Part shown: positions 39,657 to 47,134 of the stretch, one piece after another | Numbering within the stretch: the stretch's first letter is position 1 | Layout of the letters: every line of letters starts with the position of its first letter | Source of the DNA: CAZVFX01 sp964626565 | GTDB taxonomy: Bacteria; Myxococcota_A; UBA9042; CAIXZC01 | Direction: 5' to 3' | Assembly: GCA_964626565.1 (NCBI GenBank) | Contig: CAZVFX010000047.1 | Span: forward strand, 1 to 50,225 | DNA length: 50,225 nucleotides | Translations under genes and position numbers: made by a program | The notes under the pieces: generated by a model | Told to the model about the DNA's origin: nothing | The model's input: only the letters and a program-made list of their open reading frames with translations | Databases searched by the model: none

Positions 39657-40859
39657 ATGAACTTGCGGCACCTGATTTTCCTCCTCGTTGCGGCACTGGT
39701 TCTCTCCTGCCAGGCGCTGGTGGACGAGGGTTCTTTTGGAGGAAAAGATCTTGAGGTCGAGGTGGCGTTGGTCCCGGACATCGGGGAGGACCTGGGCCCG
39801 GATGTTGCAGACGTGACTGACGTCGTTGAAGTGGACCTGGTGAATGACACCGCAAATGACGAGACTGCAGACGTAGTTGACGCGATCGACGATACCGAAG
39901 ACGCACTTGACGGGGAAGGTGTGGAGATACCGTGTGAGCCCCAGTGCGAAGGCAAGCAGTGCGGGCCGGACGGGTGCGGCGGCTCTTGCGGGACCTGCTC
40001 CACCCTCAACTGCCCCAACCTTTTTTTCTACCCCACAGTACAAAAGGTGGTTGGCCTCGCTATGGGTTCAGGCGGCCACGCCGGGGAGGCCCTTGACATC
40101 GACGACGACCCCGACACCTGCTCCCCTGCGGGGGACTGTGAGGGCGGGTACAACAACCAGCTCTCGGGGCTGGTCAATCAGCTCACCGCGTTTGTGAGTC
40201 CGGATGACGAGCTGACCAAGGCGCTCGAGGACGGCCAGATCGTGTTGCTGCTGGAATTGGCCGGCCTGGCCATGGACGGAACAGAGTTCCCCATCAACAT
40301 GTATTTGGGGGAACCCGAGGCGGAAAAAGAGGTCTGTGACTGGCAGGCCGAAAAGTGCGAATACCTGGTGCTGCCCGAGTCTTTCGACCCGGATAGCTGT
40401 GCACCAATGGTGAGTTTCACCAACGCGACGGTGACGGGGGGAGGGAAAATGGTGGCGGGCGGTTCGGGATATTTCATCGTGTTGTCCATTCCCATCGCCG
40501 AAGGGGTGGCCTTGAGCATCACCGCCAGCATGGCAAGAATTGAGGGTGATCTCTCGGGTGAGGGTGAAACCATGACCATCGACAACGGCCTCATCGGCGG
40601 CGCAGTGCGCAAGGACCAGCTCATGGCCGCAGTTGACGCAATCCCTCCGGAAACAATGGAGGAGTTGCCCGTATCCCAGGACATGATCAAGAACCTGTTG
40701 GACATGTTTGTTCAGCCCGACGTCGACACCGATGATGACGGCGAACTGGACGCAGCCTCGGTAGGGATAAAATTCAGCACCATCGCCGGCACGATCACCG
40801 GCGCCACTTCAGCCGTTCCCACCCATTGCAACGATGATGGGGTCTGCGTACCGGATTAG
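39657..40859 (+). CDS. Cys-rich lipoprotein with the conserved C-terminal domain of unknown function (cassette 2)
   Basis: A 400-aa lipoprotein (LVAALVLSC). An acidic linker (about 25-85) and one short Cys block (CGPDGCGGSCGTC) precede a domain (about 125-390) that is a clear paralogue of the 446-aa protein at 35247: GGHAGEALDIDDDPDTCSP, DCEGGYNNQLS, FPINMYLGEP, VCDWQAEKCEYL, GGAVRKDQL, DTDDDGELDAAS. ATG 39657 follows GGAGGAG; an alternative ATG at 39636 would overlap the caspase stop as ATGA. It is the last gene of cassette 2 and ends 21 bp from the convergent RCC1 gene. Confidence 0.8.
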   Translation: MNLRHLIFLLVAALVLSCQALVDEGSFGGKDLEVEVALVPDIGEDLGPDVADVTDVVEVDLVNDTANDETADVVDAIDDTEDALDGEGVEIPCEPQCEGKQCGPDGCGGSCGTCSTLNCPNLFFYPTVQKVVGLAMGSGGHAGEALDIDDDPDTCSPAGDCEGGYNNQLSGLVNQLTAFVSPDDELTKALEDGQIVLLLELAGLAMDGTEFPINMYLGEPEAEKEVCDWQAEKCEYLVLPESFDPDSCAPMVSFTNATVTGGGKMVAGGSGYFIVLSIPIAEGVALSITASMARIEGDLSGEGETMTIDNGLIGGAVRKDQLMAAVDAIPPETMEELPVSQDMIKNLLDMFVQPDVDTDDDGELDAASVGIKFSTIAGTITGATSAVPTHCNDDGVCVPD

Positions 40860-40880
40860 GGCGCTGGCCGCATGGCGCCA

Positions 40881-43463
40881 CTACGGCAAACCGACCACCT
40901 GGACCGGGAACGGCGTCCAAAGAGCGCCGTCGCCGAGTTGACCGGAACTGCTTGCGCCCCAGCACCACAGCGTGCCGTCTGCCTTGACTGCGCATGTGTA
41001 CCGGGAACCGGCAGACAACGAGGTTATGTCCACAAGATCGTCGACCAGCATTGGCATGGACTGGTCTTCCAGGGGCCAGCAGGAGGGGCCAACGGCGTAC
41101 CCCGGATAGTAGCCCGTTCCCCAGCACGACACGCTTCCGTCAGTCATCAACGCACAAACATGATCGCTGCCAGCGGCCACAGTCGACACTCCTGCCAAGC
41201 CAACAACCGGTACCGGCGTTGTGGAGTTTTCGTTGGTTCCGTCGCCTAGCTGTCCCCCGTCATTGACCCCGCTGCACCACGCCGTCCCGTCAGCTTTCGA
41301 AACGCAGGTGAAACTGGAGCCAGCCGCGACCGCGGTGACCCCGGCGAAGTCTGCGAACTGAATGGGGTTGGGTGCGACGTTGCAGCCATCCTCCCCGTTC
41401 CCCATCTGCCCGTAGCAGTTGGAGCCCCAACACCACGCGGTTCCGTCTGCCTTCAGGCCGCAGGTGTGGGTATGACGTGCGGACAGCGCCACTGCATCCT
41501 CAAGACCGACCACTTGCACCGGTGCGGGATAGGGAGCGAAGTCACCTTGCCCCAATTCGCCAAAACCGTTGTTACCCCAGCACCAGACAGTGCCTTCCTC
41601 CTTCAGAGCGCAGGTGTGCCTTGTGGCCGCCGCAACCGCTGCCAGAGAACCCCCAAGCCCCACCACCTGTGCGGGCGAGAATTCGTTCTCATCGCTCCCG
41701 GTTCCCAGCTTTCCAAAAGAAGCGTTCCCCCAGCACCAGGCGCTCGAGTCGTCCGCCACCGCACATGAGTGCGACTCACCGACGGCCACGGAGGCCACCG
41801 AGGTCAGTCCAACCACTTCCATTGGAACTGTCTGGCCGCCGTAGCAGTCTCCACAGCCCAGCTTGTCGTTGCTGCTTTGAGGGTAGTATGGGGTGGTGTT
41901 CAATCCTCCCCAGCACCATGCCGGACCGCCCGATTGCCACGCACAAGTGTGGTTCGATGCGGCTGCGATTCCAGCGACATCGGAAACCAGCGGAACCTGC
42001 ACCGGCTCCGCCTTGTAGTTCTTGATGCCGCCCAGCCCGTTTCCGAGTTCGCCCCACTTGTTCGCGCCAAAACACCAGACCGTGCCGTCCTGTCTCAAAA
42101 CGCAGGTGTGCGAACCGCCGGCCGCGGCCACCGTGACGCCGCCAGCGTCTGCCACTCCGGCCGGTGACAGGATCGGCTCGCTGATGCTCCCAACCCCGAG
42201 CTGCCCCTCGTCGTTCCTGCCCCAGCACCACAACGAACCCGTGCCGGTGAGCGCACAAGTGTAACCGTAGCCCGCCTGAACCGCCACTATGTTCTCCACC
42301 CCAACAACCTGCACCGGTGTGTTCCTGTTGTCCGTGGTGCCGTCTCCGACCTGGCCACCGTCGTTGGCCCCCCAGCACCACAGCGTGCCGTCACCTTTCA
42401 CAGCACAAGTGTGACTCCACCCTGCCGCCAGACCCACTACGTTTGCTAAGTCGACGACTTGAACCGGAGTCAATTCGTCCGCCTGACTTCCGTTGCCCAG
42501 TTGGCTGGCTGAGTTCTTCCCCCAGCACCATACCGAGTCGTCACTCTTCAAGGCGCAGGTGTGGGAAGACCCGGCCGTCACATGCACGATGTCCACCAGA
42601 CCGGCCGCCTGCACCGGAGCAGATTCGTCGGTCTGACTTCCGTTGCCAAGCTGCCCGTGGTCGTTCCGCCCCCAGCACCAGACGCTGCCGCTGTCCTCGA
42701 GTGCGCACGAGAAACCCGAACCTGCAGCCAACGCGGCGGGGTTGGCAAGTCCCTGGACCTGCACCGGCTCAGTCGTGCTCTTCTTCGTCCCATCTCCCAG
42801 CCCGCCGAAACCGTTCGAACCCCAGCACCACGCAGTCCCGTCCAGTTTCCATGCACATGTGTGGAGTCGCAGGGCGGTCACTCCGGCGATGTTGGTGAGT
42901 CCCGTCACCTGCACCGGAGCAGGCTCCCCACAGTCTCCCGAAGTCCCGTTGCCCAGTTGGCCGGAGGAATTGTCGCCCCAGCACCAGACGGTGCCGCCAT
43001 TCCTCACCGCACAGGAGTGTTCGTCGCCTGCGGTCAGGAGGTGTTGCGCCGAGGCTGCGTCGATACACTTGCCTGCGATCCGGATACGCCCTTCGTCGCA
43101 CGCTGGTGTCACGTCGCTGCCGTCGAAGGCTTCCAACCCTCCCCCGCCATCAGTCAGGGAGCCACCTTGGTCGTTGGGGGCATCTGCGTCGCCGAGCTGT
43201 CCGTGCCTCTCGTCCGGCAGGAATTGTCCGTCAACCTGAACCTGGCTGTCCCCGCCAGGTTCCGCCTTGGCGTCGGCATTCTGGAACTCCGCAGCGGCGT
43301 CCATCACGGGAAAAGCGGCTTCGGTGGTCGCGCCGGAGACGTCCTGAGCGCCGTCAGCAGCAATCATCCGGTCAGCAGAGGCGGACCCTTCACCGGCCTT
43401 CTGCCCGCATCCGGGCGAGATGGCCAACCCTGCGCAAACCACAACCCAACACAACAGCCGCAT
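40881..43463 (-). CDS. RCC1-repeat beta-propeller lipoprotein
   Basis: An 860-aa lipoprotein (signal peptide ending SPGC). After an acidic linker (about 25-125), fourteen RCC1-like repeats follow, each ending in a version of GTVWCWGxNxxGQLGNG and carrying a conserved HTCA. Fourteen repeats would build two seven-bladed propellers. The regular Cys in both HTCA and WCWG suggests a disulphide in each blade, which fits an exported protein. Eukaryotic RCC1 works on a GTPase; the bacterial exported versions are assumed to bind partners. ATG 43463 follows GAGGGAAG. It is 29 bp from the TIM-barrel gene and probably in the same operon. Confidence 0.85.
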   Translation of the reverse strand: MRLLCWVVVCAGLAISPGCGQKAGEGSASADRMIAADGAQDVSGATTEAAFPVMDAAAEFQNADAKAEPGGDSQVQVDGQFLPDERHGQLGDADAPNDQGGSLTDGGGGLEAFDGSDVTPACDEGRIRIAGKCIDAASAQHLLTAGDEHSCAVRNGGTVWCWGDNSSGQLGNGTSGDCGEPAPVQVTGLTNIAGVTALRLHTCAWKLDGTAWCWGSNGFGGLGDGTKKSTTEPVQVQGLANPAALAAGSGFSCALEDSGSVWCWGRNDHGQLGNGSQTDESAPVQAAGLVDIVHVTAGSSHTCALKSDDSVWCWGKNSASQLGNGSQADELTPVQVVDLANVVGLAAGWSHTCAVKGDGTLWCWGANDGGQVGDGTTDNRNTPVQVVGVENIVAVQAGYGYTCALTGTGSLWCWGRNDEGQLGVGSISEPILSPAGVADAGGVTVAAAGGSHTCVLRQDGTVWCFGANKWGELGNGLGGIKNYKAEPVQVPLVSDVAGIAAASNHTCAWQSGGPAWCWGGLNTTPYYPQSSNDKLGCGDCYGGQTVPMEVVGLTSVASVAVGESHSCAVADDSSAWCWGNASFGKLGTGSDENEFSPAQVVGLGGSLAAVAAATRHTCALKEEGTVWCWGNNGFGELGQGDFAPYPAPVQVVGLEDAVALSARHTHTCGLKADGTAWCWGSNCYGQMGNGEDGCNVAPNPIQFADFAGVTAVAAGSSFTCVSKADGTAWCSGVNDGGQLGDGTNENSTTPVPVVGLAGVSTVAAGSDHVCALMTDGSVSCWGTGYYPGYAVGPSCWPLEDQSMPMLVDDLVDITSLSAGSRYTCAVKADGTLWCWGASSSGQLGDGALWTPFPVQVVGLP

Positions 43464-43492
43464 TCCGCTTCCCTCTCGTCCAAACGGAACCC

Positions 43493-45754
43493 TCACTCCT
43501 CCCAGACCCACTGGAGTCCCCAGAATGTGCAGTATAGCAGTGCCTGAGCGCTTTTTCCAACCACTGCCAGAGAGTACGGGTAGTCCGGGAAGGGTTCGTA
43601 CATGCCTTCCTCCCAGTCGAAGAACTCGCAGGCCTTCTCGGCAAACTCGTCGGGCTCGAGCGCCAGCGGGACGCTCAGCGGACGATAGTTGCAGTCTCCG
43701 CCGATGCCACAGGCCGACAGGTAGGCCGCCGGGTCCATCGGCATCGCGAGCGGTGGAAACAGACTGCGGTCAACACCGTCGCCCCAACTTTGCACGAAGA
43801 TCCCTTGAATCGCCGCGCTAGCGGCCAGGTACGGGCCGTTGATCGCCTCCAAGATGGCTTGGAGTTGTTCCCGAAGCGACTCGGACTGGTCCGGGAAATT
43901 GCTCGCACCGTCTTCAGCCTTCATTCCGGCAGCCGCGTTGCACATGTCGCTGGGGGTATGGCCCACTGACTCCCCGTTTTCATCTAAAATAGGACAGCAG
44001 CCAAATTCTACTGATGCGGCCTTTACTTGTGTGACCAGTAGGGGTTTGTAGATTTGGCCGTCCTCCGGAGGAACAAAGTCAGGGTCATCATAGGCCTCAG
44101 GCGAAAGGCCTCCTGCGTAGGCAAGGGCGGCATATGTGGCGGCCTTCAGGTTGCCCGGAGGAAAGTCAGTACAGTAGCCCATATTGAGGCCGACGGCGTC
44201 GAGGAGGTTCCAGAACTCGGCGCCGATTTCCTGCGGGGTTCCACCGATTACGAGAGCGTCGTTCTCGCACATGTCAACGCTCATAATCCCGGCCGCGTAG
44301 GTGATTCTTCGGTTGTCGGAGTCCGGGCCGGCCTTGTATTCCTCCAAAGCAGCCTGTATCAGCACGTCAATCCAACCGTTGACGCTGCCCGAGTCGTCCA
44401 CGTATCCGGCCTTGGTCGTAGACCAGAGACCCGAACCAAGGCAGAGCCAATCGATTTTCTCCTCCCGGGCGATGTTGCCATAGTAGGCGATGAATTCTCC
44501 GTATCGCGTGAACCACTGCTTCCACCAGTCGTTTGCTTCCTGTGGGCTTGCGTCCGTGGGTGGGCCGTAACACGCCACCGCTGTCTCACCACCAGGGGCT
44601 GTGTCCGCCAACGGTGTCACGAGCAACGTCAACATGACCGTCATTCCGAGCGACTGTGCAAGGCTGATGGTTGCCCGCAATTGGGCATCGGTGGCAGTGG
44701 CATCGTTGGCCCCGGCTGCTGAATCCGCATAGACTCCGGATTCGTTCGAGTACCCGGGAAACGAAATGTTGGCGGTCTCCAGGTTCGTCGTCGAAGCGTT
44801 TACCGTCAGCGACACTGCGTTCACGCCGTTTCGCTTCATCAAAGGGAGGTTGGCGGCTCCCCGACGGGCTAAAGCCACGATGGCCTCACCGTACTCTGTG
44901 TACGTGCTCTGGTCGGGGTCCTTGATGAGAGTCTCATCGTAAGCCCAGACTACGGGCTCCCCGCCGCCGTAGTTGGCGCCCCGCAGAGGGATGCTCGAGA
45001 AATCCGGGGGCACAGGCAACTCGTCCAGTTGCTGCTTTTCATCAAGGAGCTCACACCCGACCCTGCCGTCGATGATCTCCCAGTGAGGCGCCCCCTCGCT
45101 ATCATAGATCATGCCCACCAGGTTCAGTCCCACCGCCCGCCAACTCAATTCCTCAAAGGTGCCGATAATGTACGGAACCTGATTCTGCATCAGCTTCGTG
45201 ACGCAGAGGAACGGCTTGTCATCAACGTCGAAGGATTTCCACTCGACGACCTCGGGAGCACCCTGCGCGTTTTGCCCCATAACCGCCTTCGGGAACGGCC
45301 CTGCCAGAAACTCCTGCAACTCCGGTGCGAACCCGGGGAAAACACTTGCGATGACAATGTTCTGTGCGGGTACCCCGACGTCATTTTCGAGGTAGTCGAA
45401 CATGACGTCTTCGCAGTTCTCGATGACATCCGCGTGAATGGTGCGGGATGAGTAGTGAGGCGGCTTGAAAACCAGCAGGAAGCACGTGTCGGCAAACGGG
45501 CTTTCGTCGATTGCAGTGTCATGCACTCCGCTGAGGTCGCTGAGCACGCGGCCGATGAAGGTGTCTTCCTCAAACCCCTCGGGTAACTGGCCGGGTGGAG
45601 CCACGAACTGGTCCAAAGACGCTAGGGGCTGGTAGATTAGAACCAGATGCTCAAAGTCAACATCGATATTCAGGTAGGCGCTCCTGATATTCGTCGACTC
45701 AGGATCGTAGATTCGGTACCGAGGCAGGAGGTCGCCGGGTAGCTTAGGCGCCAT
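43493..45754 (-). CDS. TIM-barrel protein related to GH113 / GTA-type TIM barrels, apparently lacking catalytic glutamates
   Basis: A 753-aa protein without a signal peptide. The N-terminal ~250 residues are unrecognised. From about residue 255 it reads like the GH113 / gene-transfer-agent TIM-barrel family: RGANYGGGEP, a NGVNAVSLTVN strand, SLGMTVMLTLLVTPL, WWKQWFTRYGEFIAYYG, WNLLDAVGLNMGY, IQGIFVQSWGDG. Where the family has an acid/base Glu in a GSEL-type motif this protein has GSGL (Gly near residue 442). Where it has a nucleophile Glu in KPxxFTEV it has KPLLVTQV (Gln near 576). If the alignment is right it is a binding or structural protein. The start is 4 bp after the previous stop, with GGAG inside that gene. 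Confidence 0.65.
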   Translation of the reverse strand: MAPKLPGDLLPRYRIYDPESTNIRSAYLNIDVDFEHLVLIYQPLASLDQFVAPPGQLPEGFEEDTFIGRVLSDLSGVHDTAIDESPFADTCFLLVFKPPHYSSRTIHADVIENCEDVMFDYLENDVGVPAQNIVIASVFPGFAPELQEFLAGPFPKAVMGQNAQGAPEVVEWKSFDVDDKPFLCVTKLMQNQVPYIIGTFEELSWRAVGLNLVGMIYDSEGAPHWEIIDGRVGCELLDEKQQLDELPVPPDFSSIPLRGANYGGGEPVVWAYDETLIKDPDQSTYTEYGEAIVALARRGAANLPLMKRNGVNAVSLTVNASTTNLETANISFPGYSNESGVYADSAAGANDATATDAQLRATISLAQSLGMTVMLTLLVTPLADTAPGGETAVACYGPPTDASPQEANDWWKQWFTRYGEFIAYYGNIAREEKIDWLCLGSGLWSTTKAGYVDDSGSVNGWIDVLIQAALEEYKAGPDSDNRRITYAAGIMSVDMCENDALVIGGTPQEIGAEFWNLLDAVGLNMGYCTDFPPGNLKAATYAALAYAGGLSPEAYDDPDFVPPEDGQIYKPLLVTQVKAASVEFGCCPILDENGESVGHTPSDMCNAAAGMKAEDGASNFPDQSESLREQLQAILEAINGPYLAASAAIQGIFVQSWGDGVDRSLFPPLAMPMDPAAYLSACGIGGDCNYRPLSVPLALEPDEFAEKACEFFDWEEGMYEPFPDYPYSLAVVGKSAQALLYCTFWGLQWVWEE

Positions 45755-45758
45755 TGCC

Positions 45759-46118
45759 CTACTCCTTCAGCTCCATCCCGAACCAGAAGCAGACGGTCCA
45801 GGTCACGTCGGTGGAGACCACCTTCCAACGCACAAAACGCTCCAACTTGTTGGTCGCGTTCTCCTCGGCCTGGATGTATACCGTCCCGGTGGCCGCGATG
45901 GTGGCCGCCGTGTTCCACGGCCCCGCCTCGGTAGCCGCGGTCTCGATGGTCAACGTTACATTGGTGAGCTGGTACACCTTGGCGCTCAGCACGAATCGCT
46001 TGTAGCCCCGGGTGTCAATCCAGAACGGTCGTTTCTGGATCGCCTGCTGCGCCGCCGTATCTCCGGTCAGAGTGGTTGCGGGCTGGAAGACCTCAGGGAT
46101 TCTGGCTGTCCTCGGCAT
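45759..46118 (-). CDS. Small beta-rich protein, third of three paralogues
   Basis: A 119-aa protein, unrecognised. It shares with its two upstream neighbours an alternating beta pattern, a LTIETAATEAGPW segment and a C-terminal LERFVRWKV...TVCFWFG block. No signal peptide is seen. GGAGG sits 6 nt before ATG 46118; a GTG one codon upstream is the alternative. Position between the paralogues and the TIM-barrel gene suggests a joint complex. Confidence 0.7.
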   Translation of the reverse strand: MPRTARIPEVFQPATTLTGDTAAQQAIQKRPFWIDTRGYKRFVLSAKVYQLTNVTLTIETAATEAGPWNTAATIAATGTVYIQAEENATNKLERFVRWKVVSTDVTWTVCFWFGMELKE

Positions 46119-46121
46119 CAC

Positions 46122-46559
46122 CTACCTCCGTCGAGCAGTGGTTCGGGTTCGTGTCGTCCTGGAAGGGCCGGCTCGCCGGCTTCGCGAAGCTGGTGGGTCT
46201 TCCCCCACCTTCTGGAAAGCCGCAGAGATCATGAAGCACACGTCCCAGGTGGCGGCCGTGGCCGCCACCTGCCAACGCACAAAGCGCTCGAGCTGGTAGG
46301 TGGCGTTTGCATCGCATTCCAGCTCGGCGGTGTTCTCACCCGACGACGAATAGGTCAGCAGATCGGTCCACGGCCCCTCCATGGAAATGGCCGTCTGGAT
46401 CTTCAACTCAGCGTCCGTTATCTGCGAAATATAGGTCATCAGCCGGATGGAGTCGTAGCGGTCCGAGTCCACCCAGTCGTCCGAGTCCTGGGGTACGACA
46501 TCGGTGGCCAGCGCCCCGATGAGTCCGGTGTGTTTCTGAATGGTTACCTCATTGAACAT
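46122..46559 (-). CDS. Small beta-rich protein with an Arg-rich C-terminal extension, second of three paralogues
   Basis: A 145-aa protein. Residues 1-120 match the paralogues (LKIQTAISMEGPW, LERFVRWQV, CFMISAAFQK). The final ~25 residues (ASRSRRAGPSRTTRTRTT and onward) have no counterpart and coincide with palindromic GC-rich DNA, so the original stop was probably lost. GGGGGAAG precedes the ATG at 46559. Confidence 0.65.
   Translation of the reverse strand: MFNEVTIQKHTGLIGALATDVVPQDSDDWVDSDRYDSIRLMTYISQITDAELKIQTAISMEGPWTDLLTYSSSGENTAELECDANATYQLERFVRWQVAATAATWDVCFMISAAFQKVGEDPPASRSRRAGPSRTTRTRTTARRR
46167..46190. repeat. Palindromic GC-rich element in the coding extension
   Basis: GCCGGC is repeated at 46167-46172 and 46175-46180, followed by the perfect 12-bp palindrome GCTTCGCGAAGC at 46179-46190. 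It encodes part of the Arg-rich tail that the paralogues lack. Confidence 0.55.
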
Positions 46560-46568
46560 GGCTTCCCC

Positions 46569-46931
46569 CTACTTCAAGAAATAGTCAAGGCTGAAGGTGA
46601 GCTTGTAGTTGGCGCCCGTGGCCGCCAGGCGCCAGCGCAAGAAATTCTCCAGGAACTCGGTGGTCAGGCCCGCGTCACGGGTCAGCACGATGCTGCCGCT
46701 GCCCACCGCGTTCCAACTCTGCGTGGTGCGCCAGTACATCTTGTCCTTCACCTGTGCGGTTTCCAGGTATAGCGTCACGTTGTCCGCATTGAGGATGTTG
46801 TAGTTGACCACCACCTTGTTGTGCAGGGAAACATCGACCACATACTCGTGGTTCTGCCTCTTCATGTCGGTCGCGCTCGTCCCGAATAGCGTCGTGTAGT
46901 CCTGTCCGATCACTGCTTTCGTTCGCGGCAT
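46569..46931 (-). CDS. Small beta-rich protein, first of three paralogues
   Basis: A 120-aa protein, unrecognised, with no signal peptide. The shared pattern is VTLYLETAQVKDKMYW and LENFLRWRLAATGANYKL. It starts the small operon and has a strong ribosome-binding site (GGAGGGGGA) before ATG 46931. The stop lies 9 bp before the next ATG. Adjacent TIM-barrel and tail-like context could hint at a phage-tail-derived structure, but I have no direct evidence. Confidence 0.7.
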   Translation of the reverse strand: MPRTKAVIGQDYTTLFGTSATDMKRQNHEYVVDVSLHNKVVVNYNILNADNVTLYLETAQVKDKMYWRTTQSWNAVGSGSIVLTRDAGLTTEFLENFLRWRLAATGANYKLTFSLDYFLK

Positions 46932-47134
46932 CCGTCCCCCTCCTGTTCTTTCATTTCCCGTTGCCGCCGAGGGGGCACGCCCCTCCGGCTGAAGTCATCG
47001 CCTTCGCACCATTGCTGCCTCCACAAACTACCGGGTTCAATTCTCATACTATCGTCTTTTTTTTTTTGAAGCACTATTCTGCGAGGAGCGAACGCAATCG
47101 GGAATGCTCAGCGGGAGTCTAAGGTCGTACCCGA
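46932..47134. promoter_or_regulatory. Leader region of the three-paralogue operon, with hairpin and A-tract
   Basis: A strong imperfect hairpin at 46967-46988 (arms ccg-a-gggg and cccc-t-cgg, loop about cacg) lies 35 bases before the first ATG. A run of 11 T on the plus strand (47057-47067) is an A-tract for minus-strand transcripts and could act as an UP element. No T-run follows the hairpin on the minus strand, so it is not an obvious terminator for the phospholipase gene. Confidence 0.4.

Noticed and set aside
40860..40880. GGCGC...GCGCC pairing as a bidirectional terminator between convergent genes
   Set aside because: The stem is short, the loop long, and no T-run is present on either side.
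44640..44660. tcattccgagcgactgtgc as a second copy of the intergenic repeat at 22411
   Set aside because: It lies in conserved TIM-barrel coding sequence (SLAQSLGMTVML) and only about 10 bases match, so chance is enough.
43493..46931. Calling this operon a prophage or gene-transfer-agent remnant
   Set aside because: The TIM barrel resembles a GTA-type barrel, but there is no terminase, portal, capsid, tape measure, lysin or integrase in the window.
47057..47067. Run of 11 T as a plus-strand terminator
   Set aside because: No plus-strand gene ends nearby and no hairpin directly precedes it; an A-tract in the promoter of the minus-strand operon fits better.
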